Below are positions 7,154-14,526 of a stretch of DNA of 14,526 bases, in pieces. Position numbers and translations under genes: made by a program. The stretch is from Candidatus Sabulitectum sp. GTDB taxonomy: Bacteria; Fermentibacterota; Fermentibacteria; Fermentibacterales; Fermentibacteraceae. Under the pieces are notes generated by a model. That model was not told the origin of the DNA. It saw only the letters and a program-made list of their open reading frames with translations, and did no database searches. The stretch spans positions 1 through 14,526 of the forward strand of contig JAGLDB010000029.1 in assembly GCA_023145935.1 (NCBI GenBank), written 5' to 3'. Numbering within the stretch: position 1 is the stretch's first letter; each line of letters starts with the position of its first letter.

Positions 7154-8395
7154 GTGAAAGTAAGAACAGATCTTGTTCTGAAAGATATCGGAGAGCTTCT
7201 TACCATGGGTGGCAGCGGTGCTGCTGGAATAGGTCTTGTTAAAGACGCCGCTCTTGCTGTGAGTGAGGGCAGAGTTGTCTGGGTAGGATCCAGTTCAGCT
7301 GTGGAAGACCATTGCGAAGTACTTAGTGATACAGAAGTAATTTCTGCCGGGGGTAAGGTTGTTACCCCCGGCTTTGTTGATTCGCACACACATCCTCTTT
7401 TCGGGGCAACCCGACAGGAAGAATTCGCCATGCGTGCAGCAGGAGCTGATTATGAGGAAATAGCAGCTGCCGGCGGTGGTATTCTAAACAGTGTAAAAAA
7501 AACAAGAGCAGCCTCCAGTGCTGCCCTTGAAGAAAACATGAGGCATCATCTTTCTATTATGCTCTCCAATGGAACAACCACTGTGGAGGCGAAAAGCGGT
7601 TATGGTCTTGATCTGACAACAGAACTGAGATGTCTTGAGATCGCTGGAAAGGTGGGCGAGGAAGTTCCTCAGACCATTGTTCCAACTTTTATGGGGGCGC
7701 ATGAGGTTCCGGAAGAATTCAAGGGCAGACATGATGAATACATCGACTATCTCATTCACCATGTAAATCCCAGAGTCAAGGAACAGGGAATAGCAGAATT
7801 TGTAGATATTTTCTGTGAGAAAGGGGTTTTCACAGCGGATCAGGCAACTCGATATCTGGATGCATCTTCCAGACTTGGTTTTCTGCTTAAGATACATGCT
7901 GATGAGTTCTATGATACCGGTGGAGCAGCGGTTGCGGTGAAGACAGGCGCAGTAAGCGCAGATCACCTTCTTTCCATATCTGATGAAAACATAGAACTAA
8001 TCGCAGAAAGCAATACTGTGGCCACGCTCCTGCCGGGAACTGCTCTCTTTCTTAGAAAACCTTTTCCACCCGGACGAAAATTACTTGATGCCGGTGCATC
8101 GGTTGCTCTGGCTACCGACTTCAACCCGGGGAGTTGTTTCTGTGATTCAATGCCATTGATTGTAAGTCTGGCTGTTTGTCAGTGCGGTTTTACAGTTGAG
8201 GAAGCATTAGTTTCTGCTACTGCAAAGGGTGCAGCTGCACTAAGATTGGAGAAGCAGAAAGGAAGTTTGACAACAGGGTTTGATGCTGATTTTGTTATCT
8301 GGAATTGCAGCGATTTTAGAACTATACCTTACCATCTGGGTAATCCTGATGTAGATGCAGTGTACTGCGCCGGGTTAAAGGTATATAGTACCTAG
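7154..8395 (+). CDS. hutI: Imidazolonepropionase
   Basis: 413 residues, normal for the family. It hydrolyses 4-imidazolone-5-propionate to N-formimino-L-glutamate, the third step of histidine degradation, in the cytoplasm. It belongs to the amidohydrolase superfamily: HTH metal ligands His78 and His80 in DSHTHPLFG, EEIAAAGGGIL (101-111), EAKSGYGLD (145-153) for substrate contact, GAHEVP (181-186), metal ligand His248 and Glu251 in KIHADEF, and Asp322 in ATDFNPG. The start is GTG at 7154 with only a weak upstream site (CTCAGG). It is preferred over the ATG at 7205 because the family has a strand before that point (here residues 4-16). The gap to rpmA is seven bases, and 30 bases to the next gene. 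No hutH, hutU, hutG or ftcD is visible nearby, so the rest of the pathway must lie elsewhere or be absent. Confidence 0.95.
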   Translation: MKVRTDLVLKDIGELLTMGGSGAAGIGLVKDAALAVSEGRVVWVGSSSAVEDHCEVLSDTEVISAGGKVVTPGFVDSHTHPLFGATRQEEFAMRAAGADYEEIAAAGGGILNSVKKTRAASSAALEENMRHHLSIMLSNGTTTVEAKSGYGLDLTTELRCLEIAGKVGEEVPQTIVPTFMGAHEVPEEFKGRHDEYIDYLIHHVNPRVKEQGIAEFVDIFCEKGVFTADQATRYLDASSRLGFLLKIHADEFYDTGGAAVAVKTGAVSADHLLSISDENIELIAESNTVATLLPGTALFLRKPFPPGRKLLDAGASVALATDFNPGSCFCDSMPLIVSLAVCQCGFTVEEALVSATAKGAAALRLEKQKGSLTTGFDADFVIWNCSDFRTIPYHLGNPDVDAVYCAGLKVYST

Positions 8396-8425
8396 AATAC
8401 AGCTAAAACGGGGGGTCTGCCGGGA

Positions 8426-10456
8426 ATGACGGAAAATGTCACTTCATTGAAGAAAAAAGCTCATGATCTTGTTCAAAAGGGAAAACTTGAGAACGCCCTT
8501 AAGATTTTTAATCTCGTGGTGGATGAAGATCCCCAGGATGCTTCGGTTCACAACAAGATCGGTGACATTCTTTTAAAATTGAAACAGGACGAAAAGGCGA
8601 AGAAGCATTTTCTGATCTCAGCAAATTTGTACAGTGATGAGGGGCTTCAAATGGTCTCTTTGTCTATTTGCAGGAAAATTGTACGGGCATTCCCAAAAGA
8701 GATAGAAGCCAATTTAATTATGGCAAAATGCTTTTATCAGCAGGACAAGCATGAACAGGCAGGAAAAGAGTATGTGTCTTATCTGAAGGGTAAACCATCT
8801 CTTGATTCACCTGAAGTGGCTGCTGCTTTGAAAGCATTAACTGTTATTGAACCTGATTCAGATAAGTGGGTCAGTAATCTGGCAAAAGTTGCATACAAGC
8901 AGAAGAATGAAGCTTTTCTTGACTATGCTCTGTCTATCTCCATGGAAAGAAATCTTCCAGATATTGATAAAATTGCACAGATGCTGAAGAAGCTTCAATC
9001 TGTACTTCATCCTGCACCCAGAACCAGACCTGCGAAAAATAAGAAACAGGAATCAGTCTCTGAAGTTGACAGCAGCGCTCTTCTGACAAATCTTTCTTTC
9101 GATCAGGGGGATCTGTTGCAGGAAGACACAGAAAGTGAAGATGGAGTCCCGGGAGAGGATCTTGCAAATTTCTTAGAGGAACCTGCTGCGAAAACAACCA
9201 AAAAAAGAAGACGGGTTCGCCCTGAAAGGGCCGAGGCTCGAGATACAAATGCGGATGATATTCAGAATAATCTATCGTTTGATAAAAGTGATTTTCTTGA
9301 AGCCAGGAATGAATCTTCTGAGGATATTCTTAGTGATATAACAAAAGACGATGATGAAGACTGGAGCATGACAGAACTGGAAAATCCAGGTCCCCAACGC
9401 ATTGGTGAGTATTTTGTGGCTTGTGGGCTTCTTAAGGCCGGAGATGTTCTTAAAGCTCTTGACCAGCAGGAGTCTGCCTCTGAAGATACAAGACTTGGGG
9501 ACGTGCTTGTATCGATGAATCTCGTTTCTGTACGACAGGTTCGTGAAGCTCTTTCCAAGCAGGTTGCAGGCATGCGGAATCGTCTGGGAAGAGACCCTGG
9601 TGACGCTCTTGGCTACATCGAAATGGCTAATCTCCTTCTTGATGTAGGCGATTTTTACGGAGCAGTGGGAGCTTACCTTCGAGCAGCAGAGATCTATCGA
9701 AATGACGGCAGAGATTACATGGTTTTCGAACTTCTTGAAGGAGTTCTGGATATATGCCCTGAATCCCTATCCGCTGCAAAGGAAATAGTCAGAATAAGGC
9801 ATACGATTGACAAGGAAGGGCAGGCAAGGGCTTTCTACAGGCTGGCAGTGGCTTATCTGCTTAACGACAGTCAATATGAGGCTATTGCTTCTCTTGAAGC
9901 TGCGGTTGAAGTGTATCCTGACTACGATGATGCCAGAGAGCTTATGACCGGTTTGCGTCCTAAGGAACACAATGAAGCAGGTGTCACAGGCGTGGCTGAT
10001 ATTCTGGATGATATCGACAATATAAAAGTTGATACTTCTAAGAAGGCACTTGCAGATATTATCATGGAATTCAAGCGGGGAGTGGATGCCAGTATTTCAA
10101 AGGAAGACTACGCCACTCATTTTGATCTTGGTATCGCCTACAGAGAAATGGGTCTTTACCGGGAGGCAATTCAGGAATTGGAGAAGGTACTCGTCAGTCC
10201 GGATTTCAGAATAAGATCAAGAGAAATGCTTGGGCGATGCACATTTGATATGAAGAGATACGATGAAGCTGAGGATCACTTCCGAAAAGGGCTTGTTCTT
10301 GCAGCGACTCTTGACAACAAAAGTGCTATGGTAGGCTTTCATGTCAATTTGTGCAGAGTATATGAATTTACTGGAAGAGCTGGTCATGCTGAAGCCGAGA
10401 TGAAGATCGCTTTAGAGATGGATCCGGTAATGACCAAGGCTATTCAGTTGGAATAA
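8426..10456 (+). CDS. TPR protein with an embedded MshEN-like (GspE N-terminal type) module
   Basis: 676 residues, no signal peptide or membrane segment. Residues 5-190 are TPR helices. Residues ~195-320 are acidic and low in complexity, with a basic patch (257-272) and a repeated short motif, NLSFDQGDLL (222-231) and NLSFDKSDFL (282-291). Residues 325-379 show two tandem units of the MshEN/T2SSE-N pattern: RIGEYFVACGLL..VLKALDQQ and RLGDVLVSMNLV..VREALSKQ. In MshE-type ATPases this pattern binds cyclic di-GMP; the second unit has Asn where Gly is usual. Residues 390-510 and 545-676 are further TPR units, including DYATHFDLGIAYREMGLYREA (561-581), a form common in TPR proteins of FCB and deltaproteobacterial lineages. 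Role: probably a cytoplasmic scaffold; binding of a nucleotide is inference. GGGGGGT (8410-8416) serves as the ribosome site. The stop abuts the next start. Confidence 0.75.
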   Translation: MTENVTSLKKKAHDLVQKGKLENALKIFNLVVDEDPQDASVHNKIGDILLKLKQDEKAKKHFLISANLYSDEGLQMVSLSICRKIVRAFPKEIEANLIMAKCFYQQDKHEQAGKEYVSYLKGKPSLDSPEVAAALKALTVIEPDSDKWVSNLAKVAYKQKNEAFLDYALSISMERNLPDIDKIAQMLKKLQSVLHPAPRTRPAKNKKQESVSEVDSSALLTNLSFDQGDLLQEDTESEDGVPGEDLANFLEEPAAKTTKKRRRVRPERAEARDTNADDIQNNLSFDKSDFLEARNESSEDILSDITKDDDEDWSMTELENPGPQRIGEYFVACGLLKAGDVLKALDQQESASEDTRLGDVLVSMNLVSVRQVREALSKQVAGMRNRLGRDPGDALGYIEMANLLLDVGDFYGAVGAYLRAAEIYRNDGRDYMVFELLEGVLDICPESLSAAKEIVRIRHTIDKEGQARAFYRLAVAYLLNDSQYEAIASLEAAVEVYPDYDDARELMTGLRPKEHNEAGVTGVADILDDIDNIKVDTSKKALADIIMEFKRGVDASISKEDYATHFDLGIAYREMGLYREAIQELEKVLVSPDFRIRSREMLGRCTFDMKRYDEAEDHFRKGLVLAATLDNKSAMVGFHVNLCRVYEFTGRAGHAEAEMKIALEMDPVMTKAIQLE

Positions 10457-11683
10457 ATGTCTTTCCCGGGAACATCAATTCTAAAAATTACACCTGCGTC
10501 TCCAGCCTCGAGGGCCGGATTGAAGGCTGGTGACAGGATTCTATCCTGCAACAACGAGCCTGTTAGCGACTGGGTTGATCTTCTTATGAACGCATCTGAC
10601 GCAACAGCTTCTTTCTTTATCGCCCGGGGTCCTCTTCGCAGAGTAGTAAATCTCAGGAGAAGACCTGGAGTTCACTGGGGAATAGAGCTTGCTGGATCTT
10701 CTGTAAGAGGGTGTCGGAATAAGTGCGTTTTCTGTTTCGTTGATCAACAACCTTCAGGCCTCAGAGCTTCTCTGTCTGTTAAAGATGATGATGTTAGATA
10801 TTCATTCCTGGATGGTACATATATAACTCTTACTGATCAACAGACAAATGAGGCTATATCCAGAGGTTTTTCTTCTCTTCATGTTTCCGTACAGACAACA
10901 GATCCTCTGCTGAGAGGGAGAATGCTTGGACTTCCAGGACCTGCTGAAATACTCCCTCAGATCGACAGGCTTGCCAGACATGGTGTGGAGATACAAGCTC
11001 AGATAGTCGAGGTTCCAGGCTGGAACGACGGTGACAGCCTTGAGCACACGCTAAAAGACTTGTTTTCTCGTCCAAATGTTGCAATTCTTGGAATTGTTCC
11101 GGTTGGTCTTACTAAATGGAGGTTAGACCTTGTTCCATTATCAAGAGCTTCAAAAATACAGGCTCACCGGACGCTAAATACTATTCTTGAGTGGCGGAAG
11201 AAAGCTTTGAATAAAAGAGGAACTTCATGGGTATATCCTGCTGACGAATACTATGTGATTAGTGAACTGGAGATTCCTTCAGTGAGTTTTTACAAAGACA
11301 GTTCACTTGCTGCGAACGGAATAGGTCTTCTATCAATTATGATTGACCAGTGCAGTGATAAGATATTTTCCGGGGAGGGAGTTATTTTAACTGGTACTAT
11401 GGCTTTTCCGTACATTGAGAAATTAATTGCAAAGTCGAATTATAGTGTTGTGGCAGTTGAGAATACCCTGATGGGCCCTATGGTGGGTGTTGCGGGTCTT
11501 TTAGGCGGAAAAGATGTAGTTAATATCGTACAGCGACTCTTTGATAGAGATGAAACGATTTTTCTCCCTTCGGTAATGTTCAATCATGATGGTGTTACGC
11601 TTGATGAATTTACAGTCGAGATGATCTCAGAGAAAACAGGTGCAAGAGTGATCCCATTAAATTCCATTGCAGAGCTTACATAA
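10457..11683 (+). CDS. PDZ / radical-SAM / DUF512 family protein
   Basis: 408 residues. Residues ~6-65 form a PDZ-like domain (SPASRAGLKAGDRILSCN, then a VNLRR strand). Residues ~78-240 carry a radical-SAM cluster motif CX3CX2C at Cys86, Cys90 and Cys93 (GCRNKCVFCFVDQ), followed by KDDDVRYSFLDGTYITLT, VSVQTTDPLLRGRMLG, QAQIVEVPGWNDG and VPVGLTKWR. The remainder matches the DUF512 part: PADEYYV, NGIGL, AVENTLMGPMVGVAGLLGG and LDEFTVEMI. This order is that of the widespread DUF512 family, best known from Firmicutes and Cyanobacteria, whose reaction is not established to my knowledge. It should bind a 4Fe-4S cluster and S-adenosylmethionine. The ATG follows directly on the TPR stop with no gap, and its stop shares one base with the next ATG, so it is part of a coupled operon. 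Confidence 0.88.
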   Translation: MSFPGTSILKITPASPASRAGLKAGDRILSCNNEPVSDWVDLLMNASDATASFFIARGPLRRVVNLRRRPGVHWGIELAGSSVRGCRNKCVFCFVDQQPSGLRASLSVKDDDVRYSFLDGTYITLTDQQTNEAISRGFSSLHVSVQTTDPLLRGRMLGLPGPAEILPQIDRLARHGVEIQAQIVEVPGWNDGDSLEHTLKDLFSRPNVAILGIVPVGLTKWRLDLVPLSRASKIQAHRTLNTILEWRKKALNKRGTSWVYPADEYYVISELEIPSVSFYKDSSLAANGIGLLSIMIDQCSDKIFSGEGVILTGTMAFPYIEKLIAKSNYSVVAVENTLMGPMVGVAGLLGGKDVVNIVQRLFDRDETIFLPSVMFNHDGVTLDEFTVEMISEKTGARVIPLNSIAELT

Positions 11684-12471
11684 TGTCTTTGTCTTTCGCT
11701 GCAGGGATAATCACAATACTGATTATCTGCTTTGGTGTTTTCTACAGCAGATTCCAGAGAAGAGAAAAAAAAGTAGAAAAGCTTGAGAAACTTCTGGAGG
11801 ATGCTAATCGTGAGCTGGCATCTCTTGAATTGCTTAAATCGCACTTTCTCAGTCGCATCAGTGATGTACTGGCTTCCCCTCTAAAGGCAATTGAGACATC
11901 TTCCACCAGACTGAGCAGTCTGGACTCAGGTATACCGGAAGAAATCCAGGCTGATCTGAATGATCTTTCCTCTGAAGTAAGATCTTTGATCAGAATAATG
12001 GGTGTTTTTGAGGAGATATCTAATTCCAGTGGTGCTACCGGCGAGGAAAGCGAACATTATTCAGAGATGGAAATGGAAATTGTTCATATGGACGATATAG
12101 TGTCAGAGGCAGCAATGGAGATTTCTGAAGCTGCTGCGGATAAACAGGTTTCTCTGTCTGTTGGAATTTGCGGCAGGGTAGATATTCCCGGGAAAAAGGC
12201 ACAGCTTGTGGAAACGGTTTCTTCCATTTTTAGAGAGGCTCTAAAAAGAGCAGCACCTGGAACAGTGTTGTCAGTTGAGCTAAGAATTGAGAAAAACATG
12301 CAACTTGAGACGGGATGGAGTGGTGATAGTTCCATGCCACAGGCGGAAGAGGATATTCTGGGAGCAGGGTTTATCAGACTGGTAGCGTCAGCGCACAAGG
12401 GCTGGCTGAGTGTCAACATGGAAAACGAAAGTATCACACTAATTCTGCCAGTTGCAGGAGAAGGATCATGA
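11683..12471 (+). CDS. Membrane-anchored histidine-kinase-like protein without phospho-acceptor His (probable pseudokinase)
   Basis: 262 residues. Residues 4-21 form one membrane helix, followed by basic residues and a coiled coil (26-52). Residues 48-110 look like a HisKA dimerisation helix pair: FLSRISDVLASPLKAI (55-70) aligns with the usual FLANVSHELRTPLTAI, and Asp61 replaces the phospho-acceptor His. Residues ~135-258 resemble a worn HATPase_c fold: FREALKRA (183-190) stands where the N-box is expected, with Glu185 in place of the magnesium-binding Asn; GAGFIRLVASAHKGWLSV (227-244) resembles the G2 box and following strand; ITLILPVAG (251-259) is the usual end. No clear G1 box is seen. 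I infer loss of autophosphorylation and a structural or partner-binding role. Start ATG overlaps the previous stop by one base (TAATG); the end overlaps the next gene by four (ATGA). No response regulator is nearby. Confidence 0.6.
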   Translation: MSLSFAAGIITILIICFGVFYSRFQRREKKVEKLEKLLEDANRELASLELLKSHFLSRISDVLASPLKAIETSSTRLSSLDSGIPEEIQADLNDLSSEVRSLIRIMGVFEEISNSSGATGEESEHYSEMEMEIVHMDDIVSEAAMEISEAAADKQVSLSVGICGRVDIPGKKAQLVETVSSIFREALKRAAPGTVLSVELRIEKNMQLETGWSGDSSMPQAEEDILGAGFIRLVASAHKGWLSVNMENESITLILPVAGEGS

Positions 12472-13817
12472 ATAGAGAAATTTTCAGGAAATATGATATC
12501 CGTGGTGTTGCAGGCAGGGATCTTGACAACGATACAGTGTCAAAGCTTGGTTTCGTACTTGGAGTCATGGCGGACTCAGGAGTTCTCGCAATTGGTAGAG
12601 ATTGCAGAACAAGCGGAATACGCCTCCGGGACCAGCTTGCTCGTGGAGCCGCCCGGGCAGGATGCGCTGTTGTTGATCTTGGAGAGCAGACCACGCCTAT
12701 GACATACTTTGCAGCATACACCATGAAGCCTGCCATTACGGTGATGATAACAGGAAGTCATAACCCTGCGGAGTACAATGGTTTTAAAATAATGAAGGGT
12801 CTTCACACTTTGTGGGGAGATGCCATAGCAGAGATTCAGGCCAGGGTGGAAACTGCGAAGGAGATTCCGAATGAGATTCCTCAAATGCAGAAAGTCAGTG
12901 TTCGAGAAGCATACATGGACAGACTCAGGTCTGAGTTCGCACCTCCGGTTTCGCTGAAAGTGGCAGTGGATGCCGGGAACGGCACAGGAGGAGACTGCGC
13001 GGTGGACCTTCTGAAACAGCTTGGACACAGAGTTGTACCACTTTTTTGCAATGCTGACGGTACTTTTCCCAATCATCATCCCGATCCAACGGTGATCAGC
13101 AATCTCAAGGATCTCAGCGAGACCGTAGTGAAAGAAAAGTGTGATCTTGGTATTGCTTTTGACGGCGATGCTGATCGAATTGGTATTGTTGACGAGAAAG
13201 GTCAGATGATCTTTGGTGACCGTATTCTGTGCGTACTTGCAGAAGCCCTGCTTGCAGAAAACCCTGAGGCAACAATCATCAGTGAGGTGAAAGCTTCCAG
13301 TGTATTTTTCACCCATGTTGAGGCCATGGGTGGCAGAGCCCTGATGCTTCCTACCGGTCATTCAATAATCAAAGAAGGAATGTTGAAAGAAAACGCTCTT
13401 CTTGCAGGAGAAATGAGTGGTCATATATTCTTTCGTGACAGGTATTACGGATATGATGATGCTCTCTATGCAGCCTTGAGATTTCTTGAGATCGCGGAAA
13501 AGGCAGAAGGTCCTGTTTCTTCTCTTACATCAAAACTCTCTCCGGTGATGGCAACCCCTGAGATCAGAGAAGAATGCGATGATTCTGTTAAATTCAAGAT
13601 AGTAGAGAAAGTTAAGCAGATACTTAGTGACCAGCACTATACAGTTAATGATATTGATGGAGTGAGAGTTGAATTCAACAATGGCTGGGGCCTGCTGAGA
13701 GCTTCAAATACCCAGCCTGTACTTGTTATGCGTTTCGAAGCTGAAACTATTGATCAGTTGAAAGAGTATGAACACAAAATGAGAACCATTCTTCAGAAAG
13801 CCCGGGAGGAGTTGTGA
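12468..13817 (+). CDS. Phosphomannomutase / phosphoglucomutase
   Basis: 449 residues, typical of the AlgC/ManB branch of the alpha-D-phosphohexomutases. It interconverts hexose 6-phosphate and hexose 1-phosphate, feeding GDP-mannose or UDP/ADP-glucose synthesis for polysaccharides. All four signatures are present: KYDIRG (8-13); the phosphoserine loop TGSHNPAEYNGFK (95-107) with Ser97; the metal loop FDGDADR (231-237) with Asp232, Asp234 and Asp236; the sugar-binding GEMSGH (314-319); and the phosphate loop RASNTQP (411-417). GEMSGH, rather than a GEQSGH form, fits the mannose/glucose group over glucosamine mutase, but specificity cannot be fixed by eye. The start overlaps the previous gene (ATGA) and has AGGAGAAGG (12456-12464) upstream. 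The stop overlaps the MoxR start by one base. It may supply sugar phosphates used by glycosyltransferases such as the one at 2653, which is inference. Confidence 0.92.
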   Translation: MNREIFRKYDIRGVAGRDLDNDTVSKLGFVLGVMADSGVLAIGRDCRTSGIRLRDQLARGAARAGCAVVDLGEQTTPMTYFAAYTMKPAITVMITGSHNPAEYNGFKIMKGLHTLWGDAIAEIQARVETAKEIPNEIPQMQKVSVREAYMDRLRSEFAPPVSLKVAVDAGNGTGGDCAVDLLKQLGHRVVPLFCNADGTFPNHHPDPTVISNLKDLSETVVKEKCDLGIAFDGDADRIGIVDEKGQMIFGDRILCVLAEALLAENPEATIISEVKASSVFFTHVEAMGGRALMLPTGHSIIKEGMLKENALLAGEMSGHIFFRDRYYGYDDALYAALRFLEIAEKAEGPVSSLTSKLSPVMATPEIREECDDSVKFKIVEKVKQILSDQHYTVNDIDGVRVEFNNGWGLLRASNTQPVLVMRFEAETIDQLKEYEHKMRTILQKAREEL

Positions 13818-14526
13818 TGGCCAGAGAAAGAGTTGAGCAGTTATCAGTAGAGGTTGCAGAAGCTTCAGGTTCACTGGAAGAGATCAGAAAGCAGTTTTCT
13901 TCAGTTGTCGTCGGGCAGGAAGAATTCAGGATCGGTCTTATGACCGCTCTTCTGTCTGATGGGCATGTTTTGATCGAAGGAGTGCCCGGTCTGGCTAAGA
14001 CCCTTGCGGCAAGTACTCTTTCAAAGTGTCTGAATGCAGATTTCAGCCGTATTCAATTTACACCGGATATTCTTCCGGCCGACATTACTGGAACCATGAT
14101 CTACCAGCCGGCAAAGGGTACATTTGTAGAGCGAATGGGCCCGATCTTTGCTCAAATGATACTGGCAGATGAAATTAACAGAGCACCTGCCAAAGTACAG
14201 AGCGCTCTTCTGGAGGCAATGGAAGAGAGGCAGGTTACCTTTGGAGGAATTACTCACCCGCTTCCAAAACCTTTCTTCGTAATGGCTACACAGAATCCCA
14301 TAGAGCAGGAGGGAACCTATCCTCTTCCTGAAGCGCAGATAGATCGCTTCATGATGAAATTGATAGTGACCTATCCTACCCCGGATGAGGAGATTGAGAT
14401 TCTCAAGCGTATGGGAGGTACAGATAAACCATCGGCTTCACCTGTTCTTACAACTGAAAAGCTGCTTGAGTTACAGAATCTTTCAAAGAGAATCATAGTG
14501 GAAGATGATATTCTCGACTATGTTGT
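13817..14526 (+). CDS. MoxR-family AAA+ ATPase (3' end missing)
   Basis: The ATG at 13817 overlaps the mutase stop by one base (TGATG) and has GGGAGGA (13803-13809) in front. 236 full codons are visible before the window ends; the family is about 310-330 residues. Walker A is GVPGLAKT (55-62), Walker B is MILADEINRAP (114-124) with Asp118 and Glu119, sensor 1 is ATQNP (157-161), and TPDILPADITG (82-92) and PEAQIDRFM (171-179) are further MoxR marks. The sensor 2 lid is only begun. MoxR proteins act as chaperone-like ATPases, usually with DUF58 and von Willebrand factor A proteins encoded just downstream; those genes would be expected beyond the right edge. Confidence 0.95.
   Translation, partial: MARERVEQLSVEVAEASGSLEEIRKQFSSVVVGQEEFRIGLMTALLSDGHVLIEGVPGLAKTLAASTLSKCLNADFSRIQFTPDILPADITGTMIYQPAKGTFVERMGPIFAQMILADEINRAPAKVQSALLEAMEERQVTFGGITHPLPKPFFVMATQNPIEQEGTYPLPEAQIDRFMMKLIVTYPTPDEEIEILKRMGGTDKPSASPVLTTEKLLELQNLSKRIIVEDDILDYV

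Noticed and set aside
7484..7966. 160-codon - strand open frame opposite hutI
   Set aside because: It is rich in Cys and His from reverse reading of hutI codons and has no ribosome site or family resemblance.
12576..13361. Long - strand open frame (261 codons) opposite the phosphomannomutase
   Set aside because: It lies wholly within a gene with all catalytic motifs, has no recognisable domain and shows a composition typical of an antisense shadow.

Overview
The window looks like a piece of chromosome from a Gram-negative bacterium with moderate GC content. It encodes a TonB-dependent outer-membrane receptor, a surface-type lipoprotein, and a secreted peptidase whose tail resembles a type IX secretion (T9SS/Por) sorting domain. 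That combination points to the FCB superphylum (Bacteroidetes-like lineages and related candidate phyla); this placement is inference and no species is claimed. Apart from one tRNA, every gene is on the + strand. No insertion sequence, phage gene, CRISPR array or transposase is visible.

Region 1 (1-2611): the 3' part of a BtuB-like TonB receptor, then, one base after its stop, a YncE-like beta-propeller lipoprotein. This arrangement resembles the BtuB-BtuG cobalamin capture pair of Bacteroides. Region 2 (2653-5016): one 787-residue protein that joins a PHP phosphoesterase-type domain to a GT-B glycosyltransferase. Region 3 (5015-5250): a tRNA-Pro(UGG) on the - strand with its own terminator and promoter, and a divergent + promoter whose -35 box lies two bases from that of the tRNA.

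Region 4 (5251-8395): a secreted M14 zinc carboxypeptidase with a C-terminal sorting domain, ribosomal protein bL27 (rpmA) without its usual partners rplU and obg, and imidazolonepropionase (hutI) without other hut genes.

Region 5 (8426-14526, open at the right edge): a tightly packed run of a TPR protein carrying an embedded MshEN-like module, a PDZ/radical-SAM/DUF512 protein, a membrane-anchored histidine-kinase-like protein without a phospho-acceptor His, a phosphomannomutase/phosphoglucomutase, and the start of a MoxR AAA+ ATPase. Each junction from the TPR gene onward abuts or overlaps by 1-4 bases, so translational coupling is likely. From 5251 to the end I see no + strand terminator, so regions 4 and 5 may be one long transcript.

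The points most worth following are the candidate vitamin-capture pair, the TPR/MshEN protein, the probable pseudo-histidine kinase beside it, and the PHP-glycosyltransferase fusion with a substituted metal-site residue.
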